Shown here: piece by piece, positions 1-7,509 of the stretch
Layout of the letters: each line of letters opens with the position of its first letter
Numbering within the stretch: the first letter of the stretch is position 1
Assembly (NCBI GenBank): GCA_001875425.1
Contig: MIYU01000003.1
Location: 1-35,415, forward strand
Source of the DNA: Marine Group III euryarchaeote CG-Bathy1
GTDB taxonomy: Archaea; Thermoplasmatota; Poseidoniia; MGIII; CG-Epi1
DNA length: 35,415 bases
Direction: 5' to 3'
The notes under the pieces: generated by a model
What the model was told of the DNA's origin: nothing
Seen by the model: the letters and a program-made list of their open reading frames with translations, nothing else
Databases searched by the model: none
Made by a program: the position numbers and the translations under genes

Positions 1-2
1 AC

Positions 3-65
3 CCTAAAAAAGTTAAAAAAATGGTAGAACCTGTCAAAAATGGGATGCTGGTTCCACTACATTAA
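3..65 (+). CDS. Possible C-terminal fragment of a gene entering from the left edge
   Basis: An open frame runs from the window edge to TAA at 63-65 and encodes 20 residues ending NGMLVPLH, with a Lys/Val-rich stretch before it. It would end 58 bases before the convergent nadE stop, a normal spacing here. No start codon with a plausible upstream region is needed if the gene begins outside the window. The fragment is too short for family assignment, and a chance open frame of this length is quite possible. Confidence 0.3.
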   Translation, partial: PKKVKKMVEPVKNGMLVPLH

Positions 66-123
66 ACAATAAAAATAGATAATATAATGATTCGCTAATT
101 AACGTAATAACTCGATTTTAGAT
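66..123. other. AT-rich convergent intergenic gap
   Basis: About 58 bases, strongly A+T rich, between the possible fragment's stop and the nadE stop. It holds several short T and A runs that could terminate transcripts from either side. I see no hairpin or open frame of note. Confidence 0.4.
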
Positions 124-927
124 TTATCGGCTTCCTATGGTCTCCCGCCAATCCAAACCAACCGTACGGCGACCTATTTTACACACTGGTGGAAAGACAC
201 GTTTGTGAATCGAAAGTTTGACCAAATTACCGATTCTTTCCACAGACTCCGAATCGATGCCAGTTTTAGAGGATATCCTTTTAAAGGAGAATTGGCTTTC
301 CAGACCCAATAATATTTGATCTAAAGTGGCATAATCAATTCCTAATTCATCCTCATCTGTTTGACCTTCCCATAGCTCTGCTGTAGGCTTTCTATCCAAT
401 ATTCCCTTAGGAATGCCCAAATCTTTGGCGAGGAGATAAACCTGTGATTTGTACAGGTCCCCCATAGGCAGAAAATCCGATGCTCCATCTCCCCATTTAG
501 TATAATATCCAACCAGAAGTTCAGATTTGTTGGAAGTTCCCATAACTAAGGAACCTGAGTGAAAAGCTTCACCATACAGAAATGTCATACGGACTCGTGA
601 ATGCAAATTGCCCTCAGATGCCTTCGATGAAAAGGAATCTGTCTTGGCCTTGAATGACTCAACTACTGATGAAATATTTAGTTCCTTGATCTCAACATTC
701 AAGGATTTAGCATGACTGGATGCCAATTCAACCGATTCAGTGTGAATAAATGGCATGATCAATCCCGTGACGTTCTCACTTCCCAGAGCCGAAACTGCCA
801 AGGCAAGAGTGGTAGCTGAATCCACACCACCTGATAGACCAATGACAGCACCTGTGACTCCAGCCTCTTTAACTCTGGTCTGGATGAACTTTTCAATTAT
901 CTTCTGTGTATCTGGAAGCAGTTTCAC
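124..927 (-). CDS. nadE: NAD+ synthetase, ammonia-type (NadE)
   Basis: 267 residues, GTG start at 927. It adenylates nicotinic acid adenine dinucleotide and replaces the adenylate with ammonia to make NAD+, the last step of NAD biosynthesis. The ATP pyrophosphatase loop SGGVDSA lies at residues 32-38. Further family motifs are GTSNKSE (130-136), the KWGDGASDF segment (144-152) and the KPTAELWEGQTDEDELG stretch (from 180). The length fits the stand-alone synthetase; no glutaminase domain is fused. A nitrilase-family amidase is transcribed divergently 72 bases away, so ammonia from glutamine could come from a separate polypeptide; that is inference. A TATA-like AT stretch lies about 26 bases upstream. 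Confidence 0.93.
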   Translation of the reverse strand: MKLLPDTQKIIEKFIQTRVKEAGVTGAVIGLSGGVDSATTLALAVSALGSENVTGLIMPFIHTESVELASSHAKSLNVEIKELNISSVVESFKAKTDSFSSKASEGNLHSRVRMTFLYGEAFHSGSLVMGTSNKSELLVGYYTKWGDGASDFLPMGDLYKSQVYLLAKDLGIPKGILDRKPTAELWEGQTDEDELGIDYATLDQILLGLESQFSFKRISSKTGIDSESVERIGNLVKLSIHKRVFPPVCKIGRRTVGLDWRETIGSR

Positions 928-999
928 GTCTACTTCACCAAGTAGGCCTTATTGAAATTTAGTAATAACATCTATTATTAATGGGTCTAAATGGGTTCC
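928..999. promoter_or_regulatory. Divergent promoter region, nadE / nitrilase
   Basis: This 72-base AT-rich spacer must hold both promoters. On the minus strand an A/T stretch around 950-960 is about 26 bases from the nadE GTG. On the plus strand TCTATTATTA at 971-980 lies 20-29 bases before the ATG at 1000, the usual archaeal TATA distance for a leaderless transcript. The shared spacer makes co-regulation possible. Assignment is by spacing and composition only. Confidence 0.5.
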
Positions 1000-1785
1000 A
1001 TGCATTTGGCAATGGGTCAGGCTCCTGTTGTTCTTGGAGATATCGATAAAAATCTGAAGATAATGGAGGGACTAATCCATGAAGCGCAAAGAGATGAACA
1101 GAATATAGATCTCATCGCCTTTCCTGAGCTTTTCATAACTGGATACAATCTACGGGACAACTACAATGATGTCGCTGAGAAAATACCGGGTAATGGAAAA
1201 GCCCAAACTGGAATGTGTAAACTGGCTAAGGAATACAACATACATATCACGACAGGGATTGTAGAGAAAGCGGGGAAATCACTATTCAATTCTGCAATCC
1301 TAATCGGACCTGAAGGCTATATTGGGCACTATCGTAAACAGTTCTTACCTAATTTTGGTCCATTTGAAGAAAAGATATTCTTTGGAGAGGGTGACAAAAC
1401 ACCCGTTTTTGAAACTCCCTTCGGAAAAATTGGAATTCAGATCTGTTATGATATATTCTTTCCGGATACGTCCATGGGTCTAGCTCATAATGGAGCTGAC
1501 TTAATCCTTAACCTATCAGCAAGTCCAACTACCTCAAGGCCTTTGTTCCACAGGGTGCTACCTGCTAGAGCGATAGAAACGACCTGTTTCTATGCTTATG
1601 TCAACAACGTTGGGACACAGGGAAGTCTTACATTTGCGGGAGAGTCTACAATTGTTGACCCAAGAGGGAAAATTATAGCTGAGATCCCGGCTTTCGAGGA
1701 GGGTGTCATCGTTTGCGAGATTCCCATTGAAGAACTTGATTCATTCCGAGATGCCAGACCAATCCTAAGAGATTCCAAAAAGTAA
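1000..1785 (+). CDS. Nitrilase-superfamily amidohydrolase (C-N hydrolase)
   Basis: 261 residues from the ATG at 1000. I prefer this to the in-frame ATG at 991 because MHLAMGQAPVVLGD matches the family's usual beginning and the TATA-like box is better placed. The Glu-Lys-Cys triad is visible: E43 in AFPELF, K113 in YRKQFLP and C149 in IQICYDIFFPD. The family hydrolyses amide C-N bonds (omega-amidase, carbamoyl-putrescine amidase, glutaminase domain of NAD synthetase). The divergent nadE suggests this may be the glutamine amidase partner of NadE, which many organisms carry fused as one protein. Substrate cannot be read from sequence alone. No signal peptide, so cytoplasmic. Confidence 0.88.
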   Translation: MHLAMGQAPVVLGDIDKNLKIMEGLIHEAQRDEQNIDLIAFPELFITGYNLRDNYNDVAEKIPGNGKAQTGMCKLAKEYNIHITTGIVEKAGKSLFNSAILIGPEGYIGHYRKQFLPNFGPFEEKIFFGEGDKTPVFETPFGKIGIQICYDIFFPDTSMGLAHNGADLILNLSASPTTSRPLFHRVLPARAIETTCFYAYVNNVGTQGSLTFAGESTIVDPRGKIIAEIPAFEEGVIVCEIPIEELDSFRDARPILRDSKK

Positions 1786-1786
1786 G

Positions 1787-1797
1787 GGCTTATTATC
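1787..1797 (+). promoter_or_regulatory. TATA-like box for the geranylgeranyl reductase gene
   Basis: GCTTATTATC, centred about 27 bases before the ATG at 1819. The spacing fits an archaeal TATA box with transcription starting at or next to the start codon. It lies right after the nitrilase stop, so the reductase probably has its own promoter rather than depending on read-through. Confidence 0.5.
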
Positions 1798-1818
1798 AAG
1801 GCTCATTCGGACTATTCT

Positions 1819-3078
1819 ATGTTTGATGCAGCTGTAATTGGACAAGGACCTGCTGGAGGAATGGCTGCCCTGCGTTTAGCTGAAGCTGGACATTCAGTTG
1901 TAGCTTTCGATCGTAAGAAGAGAGTTGGAGACCCTATCCATTGCGGTGAAGGTCTAGGTAAAATAGCTCTGGAACATACAAATTATCCTGTAGGAGACTG
2001 GGCGATAAGGGAAGTAAAAGGTAATCGGATTAGGATGCCTAATGGAAAATCCGTTGGATTGATGTCCCCTGGATATTCCATACACCGCTGGGGTCTGGAT
2101 AGCAAAATCTCGGATGATGCTGTAGCTGCCGGTACTGAAAGGCATGAAGGAATCAAAATATCAAAAGTAACCAAGGAAAATGGTCACTGGGACCTCTTCT
2201 CAAAGGATGGAGAAGTAGCAAAAGCCAAACAATTGGTAATTGCTGAAGGCAGAGTTCCTAATATTGTGACACAGGTTGGCTTGAAAGGCAATGATAAATT
2301 TCGCCTTTTACCAGGTCTCCAATACAAATTCAAGACGAGTGATGTTGATTTTCCAGACAACGATTATTTTGATTTCTACATTGATCCAATGTATGCTGAC
2401 GGTTACGTCTGGGTATTTCCTCGAGACGATATCTTCAATGTTGGGATTGTAGCTACCAATGGTGCCAAGGACGGTCTAGAATATTTCTGTAGAGAACAGA
2501 TGAATGTTGACCCTGAAAAGAGAATCCTGAACGATCTAGGGGACAAACAGAATGGTGGACTTATTCCAAGAGACGGTCCAATCTCTCAGTTTTCTACCAA
2601 GGGCGCTTACGTTGTCGGTGATTCTGCAGGCCTGACGAACCCAATAACCAAGGGTGGTGTCCATGTCGGGATGTTATCTGGTGAATACGCTGCAATCGCT
2701 ATCAGTAATGAATTGGGAAGTGGAAAACTGGTACCGCCGTCACATGCAATTAATCACCATGAATTGAGGGGACAATACTGGGAAAACTGTGGAGAAGCAC
2801 TACACCCTGATTTAGAATCGCATGTATGGTATGACCGAATCCTGAAAAGACAGCCCTGGACCAAACAGAAATTTGTCGACCAATCCAAATTAATCTATTC
2901 TCTGGACAAGAGAGTTCTGAACTTGATAGGCGAGATATATGACGGTAGAAACTATTCTGATCTACCATGGTTAAAGATGTTTGCAGTATTAATCAAGAAT
3001 CCAGACCTAGCGCCTCTGGCCGGAAAACTATTGAAAATCAAAGCTAGCCTGAAAATTACCGAAACCTATGGTTGGTAA
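1819..3078 (+). CDS. Geranylgeranyl reductase family FAD protein (archaeal lipid saturation)
   Basis: 419 residues. FAD-dependent reductases of this family hydrogenate the geranylgeranyl chains of archaeal membrane lipids (digeranylgeranylglycerophospholipid reductase); relatives act on chlorophyll and quinone side chains. The N-terminal dinucleotide motif GQGPAGG is at residues 8-14, followed by a conserved RVGDPIHCGEG segment (35-45). The second FAD motif YVVGDSAGLTNPITKGGVH lies near residues 265-283. Length is typical. A C-terminal region of about 100 residues after the FAD domain looks alpha-helical. Its stop overlaps the convergent methyltransferase gene by 13 bases. In an archaeon the lipid role is the likeliest, but the exact substrate is inferred. 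Confidence 0.85.
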   Translation: MFDAAVIGQGPAGGMAALRLAEAGHSVVAFDRKKRVGDPIHCGEGLGKIALEHTNYPVGDWAIREVKGNRIRMPNGKSVGLMSPGYSIHRWGLDSKISDDAVAAGTERHEGIKISKVTKENGHWDLFSKDGEVAKAKQLVIAEGRVPNIVTQVGLKGNDKFRLLPGLQYKFKTSDVDFPDNDYFDFYIDPMYADGYVWVFPRDDIFNVGIVATNGAKDGLEYFCREQMNVDPEKRILNDLGDKQNGGLIPRDGPISQFSTKGAYVVGDSAGLTNPITKGGVHVGMLSGEYAAIAISNELGSGKLVPPSHAINHHELRGQYWENCGEALHPDLESHVWYDRILKRQPWTKQKFVDQSKLIYSLDKRVLNLIGEIYDGRNYSDLPWLKMFAVLIKNPDLAPLAGKLLKIKASLKITETYGW

Positions 3079-3713
3079 CTAATCATAACCGAAGTCTGGT
3101 CTGGATCGTATTTTCCATTCCCAAAGACTTCCAATTCAAAGAACTCATCCAATTTAACGGATTGACCTACACAAATCTCTTCGTAGAATCCCTTCGGAAC
3201 CGGATATGTTTGAAACTTATAGGATGAATCAGTGTAGATATTCGCACCTATCCAAAGACAACCGCCTTTGTTCAGAGACTTAATTATTCTATCAATAATG
3301 GCCTTCTGCTTATCTACGGTGAAGCATCCGATAACACCATACATTATGACCAGATCAAATTTATCGTTGGTGTTTTCCAGATATTGAATAATGTCTTCAC
3401 GAAAGAAATTACCGTTCTTCATCTTCTTACGGCACTGATAAAGATTCAAACGACTCAAGTCGACACCGTATGGAACTGCACCTTTCTCCCTTTGTAGAAA
3501 ATCCAGCATTGTACCTGTACCACATCCCAAATCCAGGACATTCTTCCCCTTCAGATCAAGAGAACCTCGGGAAACTGTTTCATTGACCATATGCTCAAGA
3601 TCTGAAGTGTTGAGCTTCAACCAGACTGCGCCGTTACCTGTTATCAGATTGCGAATGGAATAAAGATTCATCAGGAAACGAATATGGAGATAATTTTTGA
3701 TTCGGGTGTACAT
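3066..3713 (-). CDS. Class I SAM-dependent methyltransferase
   Basis: 215 residues, ATG at 3713. Motif I, VLDLGCGTGT, is at residues 59-68; an acidic loop after the next strand (YGVDLSRLN) and a FDLVIMYGVIGCF motif IV region follow, as in Rossmann-type SAM methyltransferases. The substrate is not recognisable. Its start overlaps the stop of the PqqB-like gene by one base (TAATG), so it is the third gene of a tightly packed minus-strand operon with the C26 hydrolase and PqqB-like protein. It could act on the same compound as they do; that is inference. Confidence 0.82.
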   Translation of the reverse strand: MYTRIKNYLHIRFLMNLYSIRNLITGNGAVWLKLNTSDLEHMVNETVSRGSLDLKGKNVLDLGCGTGTMLDFLQREKGAVPYGVDLSRLNLYQCRKKMKNGNFFREDIIQYLENTNDKFDLVIMYGVIGCFTVDKQKAIIDRIIKSLNKGGCLWIGANIYTDSSYKFQTYPVPKGFYEEICVGQSVKLDEFFELEVFGNGKYDPDQTSVMISYQP

Positions 3714-4540
3714 TACAATGGAAACTCCATACCATCAGTTCCAACTTCCCATCCCATTTCACTGACCTGCTGATACTGAGCGGAATCAGGATAATGAAGA
3801 GGATTGGTATGATTAAGGTGGACAAAAACTATTCTTGGATCGCCATCCTGACGGTTACCCAATAATTCAAGCGATTGGGAAACTGGAGGATGAGGAACAT
3901 TCGTCTGAACACGATTCTTTAGTTCATTGTCATCCCAGAAGGTCCCATCTAGGAGAACTATGTCTGCATCCAGAGACTGGAACCAGGCCTTAGGGTTGTC
4001 GTGTCCTAGAGAGGAAAGGGTAGCTCCCCAAGTATCATGATCCGGCAAGAACAGGAGATTGTTGCTTGTGCCCCTGAAAAATAGTGCATGTGTATCAAAA
4101 TCTCTAGCCCTGTGAGGAACTTCAATAGGAATTACGGCGTCTGAAGCGAAAGCGGCTGAAGAAAGATTTCCACGGTCAAACAACTTCTGCCAAATTGAAT
4201 GGTTTTTCACGTAGTTGAGAACTGAATCTGAACAATGAAATCTGACATTCTTCAAATTGATCGATTCTCTACCGAACTGGCCTAATCCTTCGATATGACC
4301 AAGGTGGGCATGGGTCAGCCATATATCTGAGATATCGGGATTACCAACCATTGCCAGTTGATCTCCAATACAACGGGTCGCCTCAACTATACCAAAATCA
4401 TTCCCGTGCAGCCCAAGCGAAACCGGCATCCGGGCAAGACTTCTGTCTTTACGTGCATCTTCACAACAATTATCTGTGCATCCAAACTGAGGTCGACCTG
4501 CATCCTGTGCATTGCCTAGCAGTGTTATTTTGTTGTACAT
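3713..4540 (-). CDS. PqqB-like metallo-beta-lactamase-fold hydrolase
   Basis: 275 residues from the ATG at 4540 (MYNKITLLGNAQDAG). An in-frame ATG at 4564 adds eight residues but lengthens the overlap with the upstream gene. The protein matches the PqqB-like branch: LGNAQDAGRPQFGC followed by a Cys-rich CTDNCCEDARKD segment, LTHAHLGHIEGLGQFGRE as the metal motif, a LLDGTFW segment and a late HPPVSQSLELL segment. The usual Asp of HxHxDH is Gly, which I recall as normal in this branch. PqqB acts in PQQ synthesis, but no pqqA, C, D or E is present, so a PQQ role should not be assumed. Related folds are phosphodiesterases or oxygenases. Confidence 0.8.
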   Translation of the reverse strand: MYNKITLLGNAQDAGRPQFGCTDNCCEDARKDRSLARMPVSLGLHGNDFGIVEATRCIGDQLAMVGNPDISDIWLTHAHLGHIEGLGQFGRESINLKNVRFHCSDSVLNYVKNHSIWQKLFDRGNLSSAAFASDAVIPIEVPHRARDFDTHALFFRGTSNNLLFLPDHDTWGATLSSLGHDNPKAWFQSLDADIVLLDGTFWDDNELKNRVQTNVPHPPVSQSLELLGNRQDGDPRIVFVHLNHTNPLHYPDSAQYQQVSEMGWEVGTDGMEFPL

Positions 4541-5184
4541 CTTTGAAGTTCTTTCCTTAACCATTCACGGGGAAGTGCGCGCCCCAGACCTTCTTCTGTA
4601 CGCTCAGGGTGCCACTGGACAGCAAACCATGGCAATGATTTGTGTTTTACAGCCTCAATCATCCCGTCCGAACTCTTGGAAAGAACTTCGAGATCTCTTC
4701 CTAATTCCCTAACACCTTGATGGTGATGACTTGTAACCTCAAAATCGGAACCTGCCATCTCTATCCAGTGTGCAATGTCACCTACCGGGGGTTCTCCGCC
4801 ATCACCATCCCTATGAATACCACCATCAAAACCACCCTGGCCTACATCTGGCCACAAGGTTCCTCCCAGAAATACATTCATGACTTGCATTCCGCGGCAA
4901 ATTCCCAAGACTGGCATTTTGCGTTCATATGCTCTTTCAAGAAGCTGCCTTTCCAATTCATCCCGTTCTTCCTTGACGCCTCCAATTGGCAAGTTATCGG
5001 TTTGATCCCCGTATGCTCCACTCTTGATTCCCATATCTCCTCCTCCAGACAAAACTAGAACATCATAATTGTCTAAATCTTCAGGCGATGTTATTCTCTG
5101 AGGAGTGCCATCCGCTTCCGTGATAAACTTTGCATAACGTTCAAAATATCTCTCTTCAGACAGTGTCAACGCCGTTGATTTCAT
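4525..5184 (-). CDS. Class I glutamine amidotransferase-like hydrolase (peptidase C26, PuuD-like)
   Basis: 219 residues. The catalytic triad is clear: nucleophile C96 in VLGICRGMQVMN, and H192 and E194 in FAVQWHPE. The LSGGGDM segment near residue 46 forms the oxyanion region of the family. C26 members hydrolyse gamma-glutamyl bonds (gamma-glutamyl-GABA hydrolase, folate gamma-glutamyl hydrolase). At 219 residues it is a little shorter than PuuD. It leads the three-gene minus-strand operon, overlapping the PqqB-like gene by 16 bases. The substrate is unknown; hydrolysis of a gamma-glutamylated compound later acted on by the next two enzymes is one speculation. Confidence 0.85.
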   Translation of the reverse strand: MKSTALTLSEERYFERYAKFITEADGTPQRITSPEDLDNYDVLVLSGGGDMGIKSGAYGDQTDNLPIGGVKEERDELERQLLERAYERKMPVLGICRGMQVMNVFLGGTLWPDVGQGGFDGGIHRDGDGGEPPVGDIAHWIEMAGSDFEVTSHHHQGVRELGRDLEVLSKSSDGMIEAVKHKSLPWFAVQWHPERTEEGLGRALPREWLRKELQRCTTK

Positions 5185-5266
5185 CCTATTAATACAGAAT
5201 AAGACATCCTACTTTAGCCTCACGCTAAGATGATAAATGCAAGCATTCATAACCCATCTATCAAAG
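5185..5266. promoter_or_regulatory. Divergent promoter region, C26 operon / class-V PLP enzyme
   Basis: The spacer holds AT-rich candidate boxes for both directions. CTACTTTAGC at 5209-5218 would serve an ATG at 5237, and GATGATAAATG at 5229-5239 would serve the ATG at 5267 about 27-33 bases on. No strong ribosome-binding site precedes either ATG, so spacing alone decides little. Confidence 0.35.
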
Positions 5267-6379
5267 ATGAATAAATGGACGAACTTGTCATATGCAAATG
5301 TAGCAACGACATCTCCTAAAGCACATTTGATAGCTTCTGAATGGGCTGAATCTTTAGCACGTGGAGGGGCTGCTGAATTCGATGCAGACGCTGAAAAGGA
5401 GGGAATGATGCCTCTTCGGAAAGCTGCGGCAACACTTTTGGGATGCGCAAGTTCAGATGTGTGTGTAGGCTCAAGCGCAAGCGAACTGCTAGGCTCATTA
5501 GCATGGGCAATAGCACCAAAAAAAGGTAATATTGTTTCTACAAGAGCATCTTTTCCATCTACAGTATACCCTTGGCAAAGAGTCGCAGATGAATTCGGTT
5601 CAGAAATAAGGCTCGCACCTTATGACGAAAATTATTATACCAATCCGGATGATATTCTAAGTTTAATCGATAATGATACCAAAATAGTAACTCTCTCGCA
5701 TGTAGAATATGCATGTGGTCAACGTTATAATCTGAAAACTTTTGCTAAGGCAGCTCATGATGTCGGAGCATTATTGATTATCGATGCTACACAATCAATG
5801 GGCATGGTTCCAATAGATGCACAAGAATCTGGTGCAGACGCTATTGTATCCTCGGGATACAAGTGGCTCAGAGGAACTTATGGGGCAGCTGTTGGCTATA
5901 TTTCCCCAACTATTCAATCACTTTCCCCTGGATTGCTTGGTTTTCGCAGTCACAAAGATATTTGGGATATGAAAGCTGATCGCCTGGAATTTCCAAATGA
6001 TGCCAGCCGTTTTGAGTTCACTACTATCCATTTCGGTGCCGTACTAGGGCTCGCATCATCAATTGAGGAAATAACAAACATTGGAATTCAGAAAGTCTGG
6101 GAACATGATATCAAATTGACAAATATGTTGATTGAAGGTGCCTTGGAAAGTGGTCTCGAGATAGCCTCACCTACTAATGATGATGAACGCAGTGCAATAG
6201 TTAGTCTCAAGATTCCTACAGGATTTGATACTGGTGAAGTAGTAAAACAATTACAGGATGAATATGGAATTCTGGTTACAAATCGTTCTGGTTTTCTTCG
6301 CGTTTCTCCTCATATTGATAACACTCCAGAACAAATCACTTTTTTCCTTGAATCTCTGCGTACAATCCTGAATATTTAG
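5267..6379 (+). CDS. Class V PLP-dependent aminotransferase/desulfurase-fold enzyme
   Basis: 370 residues from ATG 5267 (MNKWTNLSYANVATTSP, the usual N-terminus); an in-frame ATG at 5237 adds ten residues. PLP features are visible: LLIIDATQSMG, whose Asp contacts the pyridine nitrogen, and SSGYKWLRG, whose Lys (K199) forms the Schiff base. The C-terminal LRVSPHIDNTPEQITFFL helix is typical. The cysteine-containing loop that makes SufS/IscS cysteine desulfurases work is absent: the matching place reads NRSGFLRVSPH. It may therefore be an epimerase, kynureninase-like enzyme or selenocysteine/aminotransferase relative rather than a desulfurase. It meets the convergent exporter gene with a 4-base overlap. 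Confidence 0.82.
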   Translation: MNKWTNLSYANVATTSPKAHLIASEWAESLARGGAAEFDADAEKEGMMPLRKAAATLLGCASSDVCVGSSASELLGSLAWAIAPKKGNIVSTRASFPSTVYPWQRVADEFGSEIRLAPYDENYYTNPDDILSLIDNDTKIVTLSHVEYACGQRYNLKTFAKAAHDVGALLIIDATQSMGMVPIDAQESGADAIVSSGYKWLRGTYGAAVGYISPTIQSLSPGLLGFRSHKDIWDMKADRLEFPNDASRFEFTTIHFGAVLGLASSIEEITNIGIQKVWEHDIKLTNMLIEGALESGLEIASPTNDDERSAIVSLKIPTGFDTGEVVKQLQDEYGILVTNRSGFLRVSPHIDNTPEQITFFLESLRTILNI

Positions 6380-6987
6380 AACAAGTAAGGGAAAATAAGA
6401 ATTCCAGCCACGGTAAACATTATTCCGGCAATGAATAAATCAATAATTTTCCACGATTCAGGATTATTCAATATTGGTGATAGGCGTTTAGCCCCATATC
6501 CCAATGAAAAGAAAAATACGAAAGATGCGGTAGCTGCACCTATTCCAAACATCAGTTTCTCGTCGCCAACATAGCTACTGGATGCACCGCCAATGAGTAG
6601 CAAAGTGTCCACGTACACATGCGGATTGAGATAAGTGAATGCCAGACCTGCCAAGATTGTCGGCCATAGGTCCTGAGATTCACCTTCACCGACTTCCATT
6701 CCCTTGGGATCCAATGCTGATCTAATTCTCAAACATCCATAGAATATCAGAAACAGTGCTGCACCTACTGACATCCAGATTGCCAATTCCTCTATTTCCG
6801 AGATAAATAATCCAACACCCAAAACCCCTGCAGCAATTAACAAAGCATCGGAGATGGAACATATCAAACAAGCTGCAAAAACGTGTGATCGCAGTAATCC
6901 TTGCCTCAGCACGAAAACATTCTGTGGACCAAGAGCTAGAATTAGTGAAATACTAATAAGAAAACCAGAAATAAAGGCTAATTCCAA
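6376..6987 (-). CDS. LysE/ArgO-family amino-acid exporter
   Basis: 203 residues, TTG start at 6987. The family exports basic amino acids, notably when peptide catabolism overfills the pool. The N-terminus carries the LysE signature LALGPQNVFVLRQGL, and YLNPHVYVDTLLLIGG in the middle is typical of the ArgO branch. About six hydrophobic membrane segments are visible. Only 5 bases separate its start from the stop of a 38-codon minus-strand gene, suggesting co-transcription. In this window it complements the secreted peptidase and amino-acid importers, though they are not adjacent. Whether Arg, Lys or another compound is exported cannot be read. Confidence 0.88.
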   Translation of the reverse strand: MELAFISGFLISISLILALGPQNVFVLRQGLLRSHVFAACLICSISDALLIAAGVLGVGLFISEIEELAIWMSVGAALFLIFYGCLRIRSALDPKGMEVGEGESQDLWPTILAGLAFTYLNPHVYVDTLLLIGGASSSYVGDEKLMFGIGAATASFVFFFSLGYGAKRLSPILNNPESWKIIDLFIAGIMFTVAGILIFPYLF

Positions 6988-6992
6988 GATAT

Positions 6993-7109
6993 TTAGTCTG
7001 ATTCCTCAGACTCATCATAATCCATAGGCACCCATTTTTCCTGTCCGGTTTTGGGGTCTTTAATCATCTTGACAGCCTTGCCCTTGATGAAAGCCTTGAA
7101 ATCTACCAT
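6993..7109 (-). CDS. 38-aa small basic/acidic protein, unknown
   Basis: ATG at 7109 to TAA at 6993. The product is 38 residues: a Lys-rich front half (MVDFKAFIKGKAVKMIKDP), KTGQEKWVPMDY in the middle and an acidic tail DESEESD. Support for a real gene comes from its context: it fills most of an otherwise empty 190-base gap, a TATA-like box lies about 24 bases upstream of the ATG, and its stop is 5 bases before the exporter start. The mixed composition with WVPMDYD does not look random. I recognise no family. There is no membrane segment or Cys. Confidence 0.6.
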   Translation of the reverse strand: MVDFKAFIKGKAVKMIKDPKTGQEKWVPMDYDESEESD

Positions 7110-7126
7110 ATTGTTGCATTGAAAGC

Positions 7127-7138
7127 GGTATATTAGCT
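7127..7138 (-). promoter_or_regulatory. TATA-like box for the 38-aa gene and exporter
   Basis: On the minus strand this reads GCTAATATACC, centred about 24 bases upstream of the ATG at 7109, with no Shine-Dalgarno sequence in between. That arrangement is expected for a leaderless archaeal transcript and would drive both the small gene and the exporter. Confidence 0.5.
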
Positions 7139-7177
7139 TTAATGGTAAACTAAAAAAGGTACACGAGATAGCCCCCT

Positions 7178-7477
7178 ATGGAACTGCAAAATATCCCTGA
7201 AAATGCAGAGATATACGATGAGACCGAAGAATACATTATCATCGATAACCTACAGATGATGCCCATGATAGTCTGGAAGGAGAAGAACGTCACCAGAGAC
7301 CTGAAAGTCAGTAGGACAATGAAAAAGGCAATCCAGAGTGTTGGTGAGAAGAAATACGGCCGTGGTAACTTCTTCATAGATCGGTTCCAAGAAGGCGATG
7401 AGAAATATCTGACCTGGTATTGCAGACCTAATATGAATCCTGAACTGATAAAAGAAAGATCAAAGAATGGCGATTAG
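7178..7477 (+). CDS. Hypothetical protein, 99 aa
   Basis: I do not recognise a family. The product is soluble, rich in charged residues, with a short hydrophobic stretch (EYIIIDNLQMMPMIVW, about residues 18-33) followed by a basic region (KVSRTMKKAIQSVGEKKYGRG) and an aromatic segment DEKYLTWYCRPNM. It could be a small alpha/beta domain. An AT-rich ACTAAAAAAGG box at 7149-7159 lies about 24 bases upstream of the ATG. It is followed 32 bases later by thymidylate kinase on the same strand. Its length, clean start and context argue for a real gene. Confidence 0.7.
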   Translation: MELQNIPENAEIYDETEEYIIIDNLQMMPMIVWKEKNVTRDLKVSRTMKKAIQSVGEKKYGRGNFFIDRFQEGDEKYLTWYCRPNMNPELIKERSKNGD

Positions 7478-7509
7478 ATAACAAATTCTCTAATTAAGAC
7501 CCTTCCGCT

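Noticed and set aside
755-955. A 66-codon plus-strand frame across the nadE start and divergent spacer.
   Set aside because: It overlaps the conserved NadE N-terminus on the other strand and has no motif or promoter.
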